Shown here piece after piece: positions 24,358 through 33,608 of a stretch of DNA of 42,172 nucleotides. The stretch is from a virus: positions 1 to 42,172 of the IMG/VR virus record IMGVR_UViG_3300021165_003225, one strand, 5' to 3'. Numbering within the stretch: position 1 is the stretch's first letter; each line of letters begins with the position of its first letter. A program made the translations under genes and the position numbers. The notes beneath the pieces were generated by a model. The model was not told where the DNA came from. It worked only from the letters and a program-made list of their open reading frames with translations, and did no database searches.

Positions 24358-26076
24358 ATGTCAATTTTAAAGCGTTTAACAGAAAATATCGTTGACCGCG
24401 ACCTTTCAAAAGAAGGTTCCGCTCTTCGTGCAAAATGGGAAAAAACCGGTCTACTAGAAGGTCTTCGTGACGAAGCCCAAAAAAATGGTATGGCTGTTCT
24501 ATTAGAAAACCAAGCCAAACAACTACTAAAAGAAAGTAGTTCAATGAGTGCTGGTGACGTCGAAGGCTTCGCCGCTGTTGCCTTTCCAATCGTTCGTCGT
24601 GTATTTGGTTCACTCATTGCCAATGAACTAGTTTCAGTTCAACCAATGAGTCTACCAAGCGGTCTAATCTTCTTCCTCGACTTTAAAGTCAGTGGAAGCC
24701 GTTTAGGTTCAGACCGTAACGATTCAGTGTTTGGTGGTGGTCGTTTGGCTAGCCAAATCACATCAGGTGTTGATTTAACTGGTGCAAATCTAGAAAAATC
24801 ATTCTACAGCTTAAACAATGGTTATAGCTCACCAACTGGCTCAAATACTGCTTCATTGACGTCAGTGCTAGGCGGTGGCCAACTAGTTGGTGCCGATCCA
24901 GTCCTTGATCGTGCGCTACGTTTTGACCCAGACCTAGTTTCAGGTTCTGATGGTGTCATCGCTGTCGTCGTCCCAGTTGCTTCGCTAGAAGTAGGTGGCA
25001 ACGTTCTTAACAGAAGTAACCTCGTTGCTGTAAAAGTAACAACGGCTGTTGTTAATGGTACGCAAATTCGTCGTTTAACTGCCAAATGCGATGCTAGTGG
25101 CGTCGACGCCGTTGGCGACACCTACACTCATTTACGCTTGGTCTTTAAAGCCAATACCGTTGGTGTTTTGGGTGCTTTACAAACTGAATTGACGACTGGT
25201 ACCAAAGCAGTCACCTTCCCAATTGATGATAATTTGGGCGTCGGCAACGGTCTAGGTTCAATTCGTGCCACGGCACAATGGGCTCTAGAAGGTACTGCTG
25301 ATATTCCAGAAATCGACGTCAAAATCGATTCAGTTTCAGTCAGTGCAAAAACGAAGAAACTAAAAGTCAAGTGGACTCCAGAACTCGGTCAAGATCTAAA
25401 TGCTTACCACAACCTCGATGCCGAAGTTGAACTTACAAGCATCATGAGCGAGCACATTGCTCTAGAAATCGACCAAGAAATCCTTGAAGATCTAATCAAG
25501 GGTGCAACTGCTGGTGTTTATCACTGGTCACGTCGTCCAGGTCGCTTCCTAAACAAAGTAACTGGCGCGCCCATCAGTGCCCTTCCTAACGAAGGTCTAC
25601 TTGGTGCCGACTTTACCGGTAACGTTTCAATGTGGTATGAAACCCTTCTTGAAACCGTTAATGACCTATCAGCACAAATCCACCGCAAAACATTGCGTGG
25701 TGGTGCTAACTTCATCGTAACTTCACCAGAAGTTGCTAGCATTCTAGAAATGACTGCTGGCTTCCGTGCTTCTGGCGTTGTTCCTGATGAAGCCAAAGGT
25801 ACAGCCGGTGCTGTTAAAGTTGGTTCACTTAGTAAGAAATGGGATGTTATGGTTGACCCATACTTCCCACGCAACTTGCTACTAGTTGGTCGTCGTGGTA
25901 CACAATTCTTGGAAAGTGGCTATGTCTACGCTCCATATGTTCCACTCCAAGTCACGCCAACCATCTTTGGTACTGAAGATTTCGTACCACGTAAGGGTGT
26001 TATGACTCGTTACGCCAAGAAGATGGTACGTCCTGACATGTTTGGTCTAGTTGTTTGCCAAGATCTTTTGGGCTGA
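24358..26076 (+). CDS. 23: Major capsid protein (T4 gp23-like)
   Basis: A 572-residue HK97-fold capsid protein. A helical propeptide (about residues 1-59) ends QLLKE before SSSMSAGDVEG, fitting the prohead-protease rule (L-x-E), so maturation is predicted after Glu59; T4 gp23 loses 65 residues. The hallmark segment VRRVFGSLIANELVSVQPM followed by SLPSGLIFFLDF matches the gp23 family. Later regions include VKWTPELGQDLNAYHNLDAE and TLRGGANFIVTSPEVASIL, where this family has strong conservation. Ribosome site AAGGAG. Third codon positions are visibly richer in C than in neighbours, consistent with very high expression. Confidence 0.95.
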   Translation: MSILKRLTENIVDRDLSKEGSALRAKWEKTGLLEGLRDEAQKNGMAVLLENQAKQLLKESSSMSAGDVEGFAAVAFPIVRRVFGSLIANELVSVQPMSLPSGLIFFLDFKVSGSRLGSDRNDSVFGGGRLASQITSGVDLTGANLEKSFYSLNNGYSSPTGSNTASLTSVLGGGQLVGADPVLDRALRFDPDLVSGSDGVIAVVVPVASLEVGGNVLNRSNLVAVKVTTAVVNGTQIRRLTAKCDASGVDAVGDTYTHLRLVFKANTVGVLGALQTELTTGTKAVTFPIDDNLGVGNGLGSIRATAQWALEGTADIPEIDVKIDSVSVSAKTKKLKVKWTPELGQDLNAYHNLDAEVELTSIMSEHIALEIDQEILEDLIKGATAGVYHWSRRPGRFLNKVTGAPISALPNEGLLGADFTGNVSMWYETLLETVNDLSAQIHRKTLRGGANFIVTSPEVASILEMTAGFRASGVVPDEAKGTAGAVKVGSLSKKWDVMVDPYFPRNLLLVGRRGTQFLESGYVYAPYVPLQVTPTIFGTEDFVPRKGVMTRYAKKMVRPDMFGLVVCQDLLG

Positions 26077-26100
26077 TAACAAAAAGAACATAGTTATAGA

Positions 26101-26132
26101 AGAACCCACCAGAAATGGTGGGTTTCTTTTTA
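26101..26132 (+). terminator. Intrinsic terminator after major capsid gene
   Basis: GAACCCACC / GGTGGGTTT stem, AGAAAT loop, then CTTTTTAT. Confidence 0.85.
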
Positions 26133-26151
26133 TCAATGATAAATATTAAAA

Positions 26152-26159
26152 CTATTTAT
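26152..26159 (+). promoter_or_regulatory. Candidate late promoter element CTATTTAT
   Basis: Exact 8-mer, 38 nt before the ATG at 26190 and 20 nt after the capsid terminator. Confidence 0.55.
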
Positions 26160-26189
26160 GGCTGTAACTTAATCTCGGAGGATTAATAA

Positions 26190-27560
26190 ATGTTTTTTTA
26201 TAGTGAACCAGAACAATATTCCGCTACGTCAACAACAACCTTTACTCTTATAGTTAATAGTGCTAGTTTGGCTTTTCCAAACACTTATATTAACGGCACT
26301 AATCAAAAAACTTTTTCGGTAAGAGCTGAAGGCAACACCAGTAGAACAATAAGACTCACCGGAGGTAGAACAAACACTTTCACATGGTCGCCAGCTACTT
26401 TTGCACTAACTGGCGGTACAGGAGAACAAATAGTAACTGTTAATTTCAATCCTACGGATTGGGGTGTTAAAAACAGTACAATTGTAATTAGTGGCAGTGA
26501 CACAGGTTCAGAAAGTGTTTCACTTGCTGGTGTCTGCGTTGCAGATCCTCTTATTATAACTTCTAGTGTCAATTCGATTGGTTTTGCAAATACATATGTA
26601 AATGCAACTGCATCCTCTTCATTTATTGTTTCAGCTGGTGGAGCAGTTCAAGATATAGTACTTATGTCTGATGATTCTGATCAATTTGATTTTTCACCAA
26701 CCAGTTTCAGTTTGACGGGAGCCAACCAAACACAAACTGTTAATGTATATTTTACACCAACTAGTACTGGCGCCAAAATTGGAGTCTTAATGTTAAGTGC
26801 TTCCGGTGGCGATGTTGCCCACGTATCTATGAGTGGTAGCAGTATTGTACAGCCAGACCAATATTCCAGTAGTGTATCACTTCTATTAAAAGGTAACGGA
26901 GCTAATAATAGCACCAGTTTTGTTGATAGTAGTATAAATAACTTCACTGTTAGTCGTTTTGGTAACGCCGTCATAAGCACAAGCCAGTTTAAATATGGCA
27001 CTGGCAGCATGTATTTTGATGGAAATAGTGATTATATAACAGCACCAGGAAACAGTGCGTTTAACTTTGGTTCAGGAAGCTTTACAGTTGAAATGTGGGT
27101 CAACCCGGCTGGCATCGCTACCAATGGCCAACAAAAGTGGCTTTTTGGTACCAATAGAAATTCAAGTGCAATATATAGCGGTGTAAATGCTTGGTTAACT
27201 TATAGCACCGCATATAATAAATATTCTTTGGCTTTATATGCTGCATTTAATAGTACTAGTTGGACAGTAGCAAATATTAATATAACTTCTGGATTTAATA
27301 TTAGTCCAAACACTTGGACCCATCTTGCCTTTGTTCGTGAAGGAAATATTTGGTCAGTATTTGTCAATGGAACAAAATACGTCATAGGCACATTTGGCGG
27401 CGCTGTACCATATACTACTTCTTATGGATTTGGTATCGGGTCTACTGGCGCGTTCAATCCTTTGACCAACGGATTCCAAGGCCATATTGACGACTTCAGA
27501 GTCACTAAAGGTATCGCCAGATATAGTAGCAACTTTACACCACCAACATCTGGTTTCTAA
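26190..27560 (+). CDS. Ig-like and lectin-like capsid decoration protein (Hoc-like)
   Basis: A 456-residue protein. Two Ig-like domains of the ASH/HYDIN type occupy about residues 20-120 and 125-225. The repeats align by eye: AFPNTYINGTNQKTFSV versus GFANTYVNATASSSFIV, and FTWSPATFALTGG versus FDFSPTSFSLTGA. A concanavalin-like (LamG-type) jelly roll follows from about 230 to the end, with GTGSMYFDGNSDYIT, FTVEMWVNP, WTHLAFVREG and GHIDDFRVTKGIARY. In T4 an Ig-repeat protein, Hoc, decorates the capsid. This gene's place immediately after the capsid gene, with its own promoter and terminator, suggests the same. The lectin domain may bind sugars on hosts or mucus; that is inferred. Confidence 0.7.
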   Translation: MFFYSEPEQYSATSTTTFTLIVNSASLAFPNTYINGTNQKTFSVRAEGNTSRTIRLTGGRTNTFTWSPATFALTGGTGEQIVTVNFNPTDWGVKNSTIVISGSDTGSESVSLAGVCVADPLIITSSVNSIGFANTYVNATASSSFIVSAGGAVQDIVLMSDDSDQFDFSPTSFSLTGANQTQTVNVYFTPTSTGAKIGVLMLSASGGDVAHVSMSGSSIVQPDQYSSSVSLLLKGNGANNSTSFVDSSINNFTVSRFGNAVISTSQFKYGTGSMYFDGNSDYITAPGNSAFNFGSGSFTVEMWVNPAGIATNGQQKWLFGTNRNSSAIYSGVNAWLTYSTAYNKYSLALYAAFNSTSWTVANINITSGFNISPNTWTHLAFVREGNIWSVFVNGTKYVIGTFGGAVPYTTSYGFGIGSTGAFNPLTNGFQGHIDDFRVTKGIARYSSNFTPPTSGF

Positions 27561-27603
27561 ACACTCTGCATGTTGATACAAATAAAATAAGTATCTATAT
27601 TAT

Positions 27604-27637
27604 AAACCCGTCTGAAATATGGCGGGTTTCTTATTTT
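27604..27637 (+). terminator. Intrinsic terminator after decoration gene
   Basis: AAACCCG / CGGGTTT 7-bp stem, 12-nt loop, then CTTATTTTG. Confidence 0.65.
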
Positions 27638-27657
27638 GATTAATACATATATAGTAA

Positions 27658-27665
27658 CTATTTAT
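27658..27665 (+). promoter_or_regulatory. Candidate late promoter element CTATTTAT
   Basis: Exact 8-mer, 32 nt before the neck-protein ATG at 27690 and just downstream of a terminator. Confidence 0.55.
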
Positions 27666-27689
27666 TAATAAAATAGGAGTTTTAATCTT

Positions 27690-28991
27690 ATGGCACTTCC
27701 AGTCCTCGCCCCAAAAAGTCAAATAAGCGCAATTACGCTGCCAGCACTGGGAACTTTCTCAAGAGTTACTGCTAGTTTGCCATTTGGTGTATATGCTAGT
27801 AACACTGATTTTATTACAGGTGCTTCTGATCAAGTTGCTTTTACTTATAAAATGCTTGGTGGTGATGTTTTAGACATTGAACTAACTGAACAAAATGTTT
27901 ATGCAGCTTATGAAGTAGCAGTTCTTGAGTATAGTTACATCCTCAATGTGCATCAATCAAGAAATGTGATGGCTAGCGCACTAGGATCGCCTACGGGCAC
28001 TTTTAACAGCGACGGTGAACTAGTTAGTGGCAGTTTATTCTCGTCGAGCCTGAACGGTTCTAGACCGGAATTAATGCTTCCTTCTTTTGATATTGGATAT
28101 GCAAAAGAAGTAATGACAAAAACTTCTGAAGTTGTTTCTGTTGGTGGAAATCTAACTGTATTCTCAGCTTCAGTCCCGGTTAATTCAGAACAACAAGACT
28201 ATGACTTGCAAGATGGTATACTAAGTCAAAGTTTAGTCCCAGGAAGTCCTTTTGCTGGCTTAATAACAAACAAAGTAGAAGTTAAAAAAGTTTATTATAA
28301 ATCACCAAGAGCAATGTGGAGATTTTATGGCTATTATGGTGGCATTAATACTGTAGGTAATTTAAGTACCTATGGACAATATGCGGACGATAGCACTTTC
28401 GAAGTTATTCCAGCTTGGCAAAATAAGATGCAAGCAATGGCCTATGAAGATAACATCTACACACGCATTTCTCATTATTCTTATGAAATAAGAAATAACA
28501 AACTAAGATTATTCCCTACACCTATGGCCAATGACCTTAAATTTATCTGGGTTGAGTTTGTTATTCCACAAGGCGCATATGATTATGGTGGCAGCAGTTC
28601 AACTGGTGTTAGTGGTTCTGCTTCAACAGGTGGCAACCGTTCTACTGGTGTTAATAATATGAACACTTTGCCGTTTGCAAATATTCCATATGAAAATATA
28701 AACTCTATTGGTAAACAATGGATAAGAAGATTTGCACTTTCTATCTGTAAAGAAATGCTTGGTCAAATCCGTGGTAAGTTTTCTACTGTTCCTATTCCTG
28801 GCGAAAGCGTAACCTTAAATGCTTCTGATTTATTATCACAAGCAAAAGAAGAAATGAACACTCTAAGAGAAGAAATGAAAACCATTCTAACAGAGATGAC
28901 TTATGACAAACTTGCAGAACAAACTGCAGGCATAACAGACAGCACTCAGAAAATAATAGAGAAGTTCCCAATGGCAATATTTACTGGCTAG
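27690..28991 (+). CDS. 13: Neck protein (T4 gp13-like)
   Basis: A 433-residue head-completion protein of the head-tail connector. It begins after a short Ala/Leu segment, with the family features AFTYKMLGGDVLDIELTEQN (27-46 region), then AAYEVAVLEYSYILNVHQ. A Ser/Thr/Gly-rich insert lies near residue 300, and the C-terminal core is KQWIRRFALSICKEMLGQIR followed by GKFS and a charged helix. T4 gp13 is 309 residues, so this version is longer, mainly by the middle part and the Gly/Ser insert. The same C-terminal core occurs again at 41684-42172 on the other strand, from what looks like another virus. gp14- and gp15-like genes follow closely, as in T4. Confidence 0.8.
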   Translation: MALPVLAPKSQISAITLPALGTFSRVTASLPFGVYASNTDFITGASDQVAFTYKMLGGDVLDIELTEQNVYAAYEVAVLEYSYILNVHQSRNVMASALGSPTGTFNSDGELVSGSLFSSSLNGSRPELMLPSFDIGYAKEVMTKTSEVVSVGGNLTVFSASVPVNSEQQDYDLQDGILSQSLVPGSPFAGLITNKVEVKKVYYKSPRAMWRFYGYYGGINTVGNLSTYGQYADDSTFEVIPAWQNKMQAMAYEDNIYTRISHYSYEIRNNKLRLFPTPMANDLKFIWVEFVIPQGAYDYGGSSSTGVSGSASTGGNRSTGVNNMNTLPFANIPYENINSIGKQWIRRFALSICKEMLGQIRGKFSTVPIPGESVTLNASDLLSQAKEEMNTLREEMKTILTEMTYDKLAEQTAGITDSTQKIIEKFPMAIFTG

Positions 28992-29002
28992 GAGATTAGA
29001 GT

Positions 29003-29851
29003 ATGGCAAGAAAAAAAGACAGTAAATTTAATAAGTGGCAACAACCTAGCAATCCTCCTCCTCCAATGTTTCTTGGAGAGAAGGAAAGAGATCTAGTTAA
29101 GCAAGTCAATGACGAAATAATAGAACGCGTCATTGGCCAAACTCTTCTTTATTTTCCTATTAGTTATGTACATACCAATTTTCACCCTGTTTATGGTGAA
29201 GCAATAGAGAAAAACTTTTTACCTCCTGTAAGAGTCCACGCTCTTGTTAAATTTGATGGTATTGAAACAGCAACAGATACTTTTGGTCTAGATAAAAAGA
29301 CTAAGGTAACTGTTAATTTCCATAAACGAAGATTAAACCAAGATCAAAATTTATTTGTTCGTGAAGGTGACTTTATATTTTATGGTGGTCGTTTTTATGA
29401 AATAATGACTGCAAATATTCCAAGACAATTATTTGGTCAAGCAGAACATCGATTTGAAATTCAATCAACTTGCACTTCTGCTAGAGCTGGCTTATTTGAA
29501 TATCCAGCCGAAATAGATCAAGTATTAGAAGTTTTCCGCGAACTTACCGAAAATGGTCAAGTAGTGAATATGGGCGATGTTGTAGAAGGGTGCAGAGGTG
29601 TAATAAATAAAATTAATGCTTCTAATAATTCTTTGCAGCTTGCGCAATTCATTGATTATAACGAGAATCCACAAAGTTACAAAGGCTGTATTATTTATCT
29701 TACAGCTTTGGGAGATTTTCAACCTCCACCATTTCAAATGGCAAATAAATTTTATTATAATGAAGAAGGTTTGTGGTATACATCTCCATTCGCATTTGAA
29801 ATATTTGAAGATGGACCATTTGGTAACGGCATCACACAAATAACGGAGTAA
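29003..29851 (+). CDS. 14: Neck protein (T4 gp14-like)
   Basis: A 282-residue protein, close to T4 gp14 (256). Its position directly after gp13 and before the gp15-like gene is as in T4. Motifs visible are LYFPISYVHTNFHPVYGEAI, VNFHKRRLNQDQNLFVREGD and FYGGRFYEIMT, a pattern shared by gp14-type connector proteins of T4-like phages. In the C-terminal part, FQPPPFQMANKFYYNEEGLW precedes an acidic end. It should join gp13 in the ring that closes the head and binds the tail. GGAG precedes the ATG. Confidence 0.75.
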   Translation: MARKKDSKFNKWQQPSNPPPPMFLGEKERDLVKQVNDEIIERVIGQTLLYFPISYVHTNFHPVYGEAIEKNFLPPVRVHALVKFDGIETATDTFGLDKKTKVTVNFHKRRLNQDQNLFVREGDFIFYGGRFYEIMTANIPRQLFGQAEHRFEIQSTCTSARAGLFEYPAEIDQVLEVFRELTENGQVVNMGDVVEGCRGVINKINASNNSLQLAQFIDYNENPQSYKGCIIYLTALGDFQPPPFQMANKFYYNEEGLWYTSPFAFEIFEDGPFGNGITQITE

Positions 29852-29854
29852 TAA

Positions 29855-30676
29855 ATGACAACTCAAAAAGAAGGTGATGGCAAGTTTCCATTAGATCCCT
29901 CAAAAATAGAAAATATTGATTTGGCCGTTTATAAATGGCTAGATGAAATCATGAATCTATATACAACCACAAATCGTGGATGGACCAAGACAACCGTTAT
30001 TTGGGTTTCTGGCGAAAGATCATTCCAGATTAAAAATAAAAAAGAACTTCGTCAAAACGACGGTAGTTTTATATTACCAATTATCACCGTAAAAAGAACA
30101 GGTATAAATAAAGACCTAAAAACAAAAGGTATCTTTCCTGGTAATGTTGTTCCAAACTTATTTAAAGATGATTTTATCTTGGTAAAAGAAATAAATCAAG
30201 ACAAAAGCACAAACTTTGCAAATACAACCTCTCAGAAAAAAGTTAAACAGCCAAATTTTAACATAGAAAACAAGAAAGTTGTATATGGTTTTAAATCTAT
30301 TAAATTTCCTGTTCAAGCAACATTTTCATATGAGATTCAATTAAGAACAGAATATCAACAACAAATGAACGAACTAACACAGCCATTTCTTGTTTATACT
30401 GGTGCCGGAAATTATTTTGTTATCGAGAATGAAGGGCACCGTTTTGAAGTTAATATTGATGCAGATTATGCTATTGAACACAATGGTGATAAGTTAGAAC
30501 AAGAAGAAAGAATGTTTAAAACAACAATAAAAATAAATGTTGTTGGCCATTTAGTTAATTCTGGCGCTAACGAAAATGATACAAACATTATTTATCGTGA
30601 AAACGCGGTTGAAGTTAAAATACCAAGAGAATATATAATGGTAGATGAAAATTCTACGCTTAAAAAGAAATGGTAG
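29855..30676 (+). CDS. 15: Tail sheath stabilisation/completion protein (T4 gp15-like)
   Basis: A 273-residue protein, the same length as T4 gp15 (272), lying between gp14-like and sheath genes. Recognisable parts are AVYKWLDEIMNLYTTTN near the N-terminus, then FILPIITVKRTG. The central segment VVYGFKSIKFPVQATFSYEI precedes a 'YQQQMNELTQPFLVYTG' helix, a layout typical of gp15-like tail terminators. The protein caps the sheath and links tail to neck. The start follows the previous stop by 3 nt. Confidence 0.75.
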   Translation: MTTQKEGDGKFPLDPSKIENIDLAVYKWLDEIMNLYTTTNRGWTKTTVIWVSGERSFQIKNKKELRQNDGSFILPIITVKRTGINKDLKTKGIFPGNVVPNLFKDDFILVKEINQDKSTNFANTTSQKKVKQPNFNIENKKVVYGFKSIKFPVQATFSYEIQLRTEYQQQMNELTQPFLVYTGAGNYFVIENEGHRFEVNIDADYAIEHNGDKLEQEERMFKTTIKINVVGHLVNSGANENDTNIIYRENAVEVKIPREYIMVDENSTLKKKW

Positions 30677-30704
30677 AAATACCTGCTTTTGCATATAAAC
30701 AACA

Positions 30705-30712
30705 CTATTTAT
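30705..30712 (+). promoter_or_regulatory. Candidate late promoter element CTATTTAT
   Basis: Exact 8-mer, 42 nt before the tail-sheath ATG at 30747. Confidence 0.55.
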
Positions 30713-30746
30713 TTTAGAAAAGTTAATTTTAGAGGAGATTTGTATA

Positions 30747-33560
30747 ATGACTGCTAAAAGATTTCGCTTCGTATCGCCAGGTGTAAAAATCAATGAAATT
30801 GATCGTTCCGTTCTAACCTCCAACAATGGTGCAATTGGACCAGTTGTAGTAGGTAGATTTCAACGTGGTGCAGGTCTAGTTCCAGTTACTGTTGGTAGCT
30901 ATATTGATTTTGATAATGCCTTTGGCGCTCCAACACGCGGTGTTGTTAATTCAACAAGAAGCGATGTTTGGAGAACAGGTCAACTACAATCACCAACATA
31001 TGCTGCTTATGCTGCAGAAGCTTGGTTAAAAAATTCCTCACCATTAACAGCTGTTCGTGTGTTGGGTGTTCAACATCCAGATGCTTTGGATATGGATCCT
31101 GCAAAAGCCGGTTGGAAAGCTGGCTCTGGTCTTTCAACTGAACAAGGCGGTGCTTGGGGTATCTTCATTGCTCCATCTGGTTCATCAGTAACAGGTGCAT
31201 TAGCAGCTGTTGTTTATCTTGCTACGGGCTCCTTGGAATTAGTCGGTAATGACTTGGCTGGTGCAGGTTTGGTTTCTGGTTCAAATTTGTTTGTTGCTAA
31301 TACTGGCGATGATTTCGAGTTTAGAATCAAAATTAGAGACGGTAGCAGTGCTGTTAAATTAGACACAGCATTTAACTTCAATAAATCAAGTTCAAAACAT
31401 ATCCGCAAAGTTTTAAACACAAATCCAGTTCTAACAAACGGAGATATCACACTAGCATCAGTATTAAAAACATATTGGCTTGGTGAAACATTTGAAACAT
31501 TCTTAAACGACGCAGGCGTCGACGGCAATACCGGCTTTTGTATGGCAGCAGTCGTCCCACTTCAAAATGCTAGTAATGTCAACTTAGGCAATCACTTGGG
31601 AATTCAAGCTCAACCAGCTAAATCAGGGTGGATTATTTCACAAGATTTAAATTCTAATGTTGAAGCCTTTAAACCAGAAGAAATGCCTAAACTATTCCGT
31701 TTCTCAACTTTGGGTGGAGAAGCCGGTGATAGCTCTGGTGAATGGGAACAAAAGAATGTCAAAATCTCGATTGAAGATGTAAAAGCTTCAAGTAACAATT
31801 TTAACAAATATGGTTCATTTACTGTTAAAGTTCGTAAAATATCAGACTCAGATAAGAGACAAGAAGTTCTAGAAACATTTACAAACTGTAATCTAGACCC
31901 AACTTCACCAAATTATGTTGCCAAACTGATTGGTGACAAGAGTGTTATTTGGGATTCAGAACAAGAAAAACATAAAGTTATTGGAAACTTCGATAACCGT
32001 TCTAACTTTATCCGCGTTGAAATGGACACACTATTGGAACAGGGCGCTCTTGATCCAGCTCTATTACCATTCGGCTTTTTTGGTCCTCCAAGATTCGCCC
32101 CAGCTGAAGTTGTTTCTGGTTCCAGCGTAGTGGGTTCATCACTATTTGATGGCCCTTTGGTTAATCTTGATATTAATGCTGAGTTGTTATTTCCAATCAT
32201 TCCAATGGTCGTAACTGCTTCTGCAAGATTAGCAAATACACACTTTGGTTTGAATTCAACAAATGGTCGACTCTTTAATGAAGATGTTCTTGACCTATTA
32301 AGAGCCAAACCATCGCCATTCAGCTCTTATGAATTTACAAACGAAGCAGGTTTGCAAAACGGTGTTATATTCACTCTTGATGAAGTTAGTGCCTCTGTCA
32401 GCTCAAGTGCAATTGGTATTTGGGTAGAAGGTTCTAGAGCATCTACAAGCTCATTAACAGCTATATCCGCTTCAGCTACCGGTTCAGCCGAAGGATACAG
32501 AAATGTTCTTAATGCTGGTTTCAACAGCTTTACAACACCACTCTTTGGTGGCACAGATGGTTTCCGTATAACAGAAAAGAATCCAATAAGAAATAGTGGA
32601 CTTTTGGTTGGCGGTAATTCACCAGACGCAGAAGGTAAAGATAACTACGCTGTTTACTCCTTGAAGAGAGCACTAGATTCAATAATGGATCCAGAAACTC
32701 TTGATATGAACTTATTAGTAGTTCCAGGTGTAACAGAGCCGGTTATAACAGATCGTGCAATCGAAATCTGCGAAACCCGTGCTGATGCACTAGCAATTAT
32801 CGATGTTGATGGCGGTTATACACCAGAAGCAGAAAATGCACTAACAGAAGTTGCTAGAATGGGCTCTTCAAAAGTTACTATTAATAATGTTAAGGATAGA
32901 AGCTTTAATACAAGTTATGGCTGCACTTATTATCCTTGGGTTAAAGTTAAAGATCAACGCGAAAATGGAGATCTTTGGATGCCACCATCCGTTGTAGCAC
33001 TTGGCACAATGGCTTCATCACAAGAAGTATCAGCTGTTTGGTTCGCTCCAGCAGGATTTAATCGTGGTGGTTTGGATCGTGGTTCAGCCGGTTTGGCTGT
33101 AACAGATGTTCGTGAAGTTCTTAAAGCTACACAACGCGATGACCTATATGAAGTTAATATTAACCCAATCGCAAGATTCCCAGCAGAAGGTATTGTAATC
33201 TTTGGTCAAAAGACCCTACAAGCAACACCATCTGCGCTTGACAGAATCAACGTTCGCAGACTTGTATTGTTCCTTAAGAAACAAATTTCAGTAATCGCTT
33301 CCGGTCTACTGTTTGATCAAAACATCAAGACAACTTGGCAGCGTTTCATCAACCAAGTCAATCCATTAATGGAAAGCACAAAATCTGGTGGTGGTATCGT
33401 TGATTACAAAGTTGTTCTAGATGAAACTACAACAACACCAGATCTTATTGATAGAAACACTATGTATGCGAAAATCTTTATCAAACCGGCTTATGCAATT
33501 GAGTTCATTGGTATTGATTTTGTTATTACAAACAGTGGCGCATCATTTGATGACCTTTGA
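30747..33560 (+). CDS. 18: Tail sheath protein (T4 gp18-like)
   Basis: A 937-residue contractile sheath subunit. The N-terminal FVSPGVKINEIDRSVLT is the classic sheath start, followed by GPVVVGRFQRGAGLVPVTVG. The conserved C-terminal domain includes VVPGVTEPVITDRAIEICETR, seen here as VVPGVTEPVI, then ALAIIDVDGGYTP, YYPWVKVKD, WMPPSVVALGTMA and WFAPAGFNRG. It ends with the ARFPAEGIVIFGQKTLQ and NVRRLVLFLKKQIS segments. T4 gp18 is 659 residues; the extra length lies in the middle (about 120-560), as surface-exposed insertions. The ribosome site is GAGGAG. It is in its own late unit with the tube gene just downstream. Confidence 0.93.
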   Translation: MTAKRFRFVSPGVKINEIDRSVLTSNNGAIGPVVVGRFQRGAGLVPVTVGSYIDFDNAFGAPTRGVVNSTRSDVWRTGQLQSPTYAAYAAEAWLKNSSPLTAVRVLGVQHPDALDMDPAKAGWKAGSGLSTEQGGAWGIFIAPSGSSVTGALAAVVYLATGSLELVGNDLAGAGLVSGSNLFVANTGDDFEFRIKIRDGSSAVKLDTAFNFNKSSSKHIRKVLNTNPVLTNGDITLASVLKTYWLGETFETFLNDAGVDGNTGFCMAAVVPLQNASNVNLGNHLGIQAQPAKSGWIISQDLNSNVEAFKPEEMPKLFRFSTLGGEAGDSSGEWEQKNVKISIEDVKASSNNFNKYGSFTVKVRKISDSDKRQEVLETFTNCNLDPTSPNYVAKLIGDKSVIWDSEQEKHKVIGNFDNRSNFIRVEMDTLLEQGALDPALLPFGFFGPPRFAPAEVVSGSSVVGSSLFDGPLVNLDINAELLFPIIPMVVTASARLANTHFGLNSTNGRLFNEDVLDLLRAKPSPFSSYEFTNEAGLQNGVIFTLDEVSASVSSSAIGIWVEGSRASTSSLTAISASATGSAEGYRNVLNAGFNSFTTPLFGGTDGFRITEKNPIRNSGLLVGGNSPDAEGKDNYAVYSLKRALDSIMDPETLDMNLLVVPGVTEPVITDRAIEICETRADALAIIDVDGGYTPEAENALTEVARMGSSKVTINNVKDRSFNTSYGCTYYPWVKVKDQRENGDLWMPPSVVALGTMASSQEVSAVWFAPAGFNRGGLDRGSAGLAVTDVREVLKATQRDDLYEVNINPIARFPAEGIVIFGQKTLQATPSALDRINVRRLVLFLKKQISVIASGLLFDQNIKTTWQRFINQVNPLMESTKSGGGIVDYKVVLDETTTTPDLIDRNTMYAKIFIKPAYAIEFIGIDFVITNSGASFDDL

Positions 33561-33576
33561 TTTTTAAAGTAATATA

Positions 33577-33584
33577 CTATTTAA
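33577..33584 (+). promoter_or_regulatory. Candidate late promoter element CTATTTAA
   Basis: Exact motif, 32 nt before the tail-tube ATG at 33609. An additional tube promoter would fit the need for many copies. Confidence 0.55.
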
Positions 33585-33608
33585 GTGTGATAACAGGAGA
33601 ATTTTAAA

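Noticed and set aside
29690-30600. TTATTTAT copies within neck genes
   Set aside because: They lie inside coding sequence, not upstream of starts. Only the C-initial form appears intergenic, so the T-initial variant was not used as promoter evidence.
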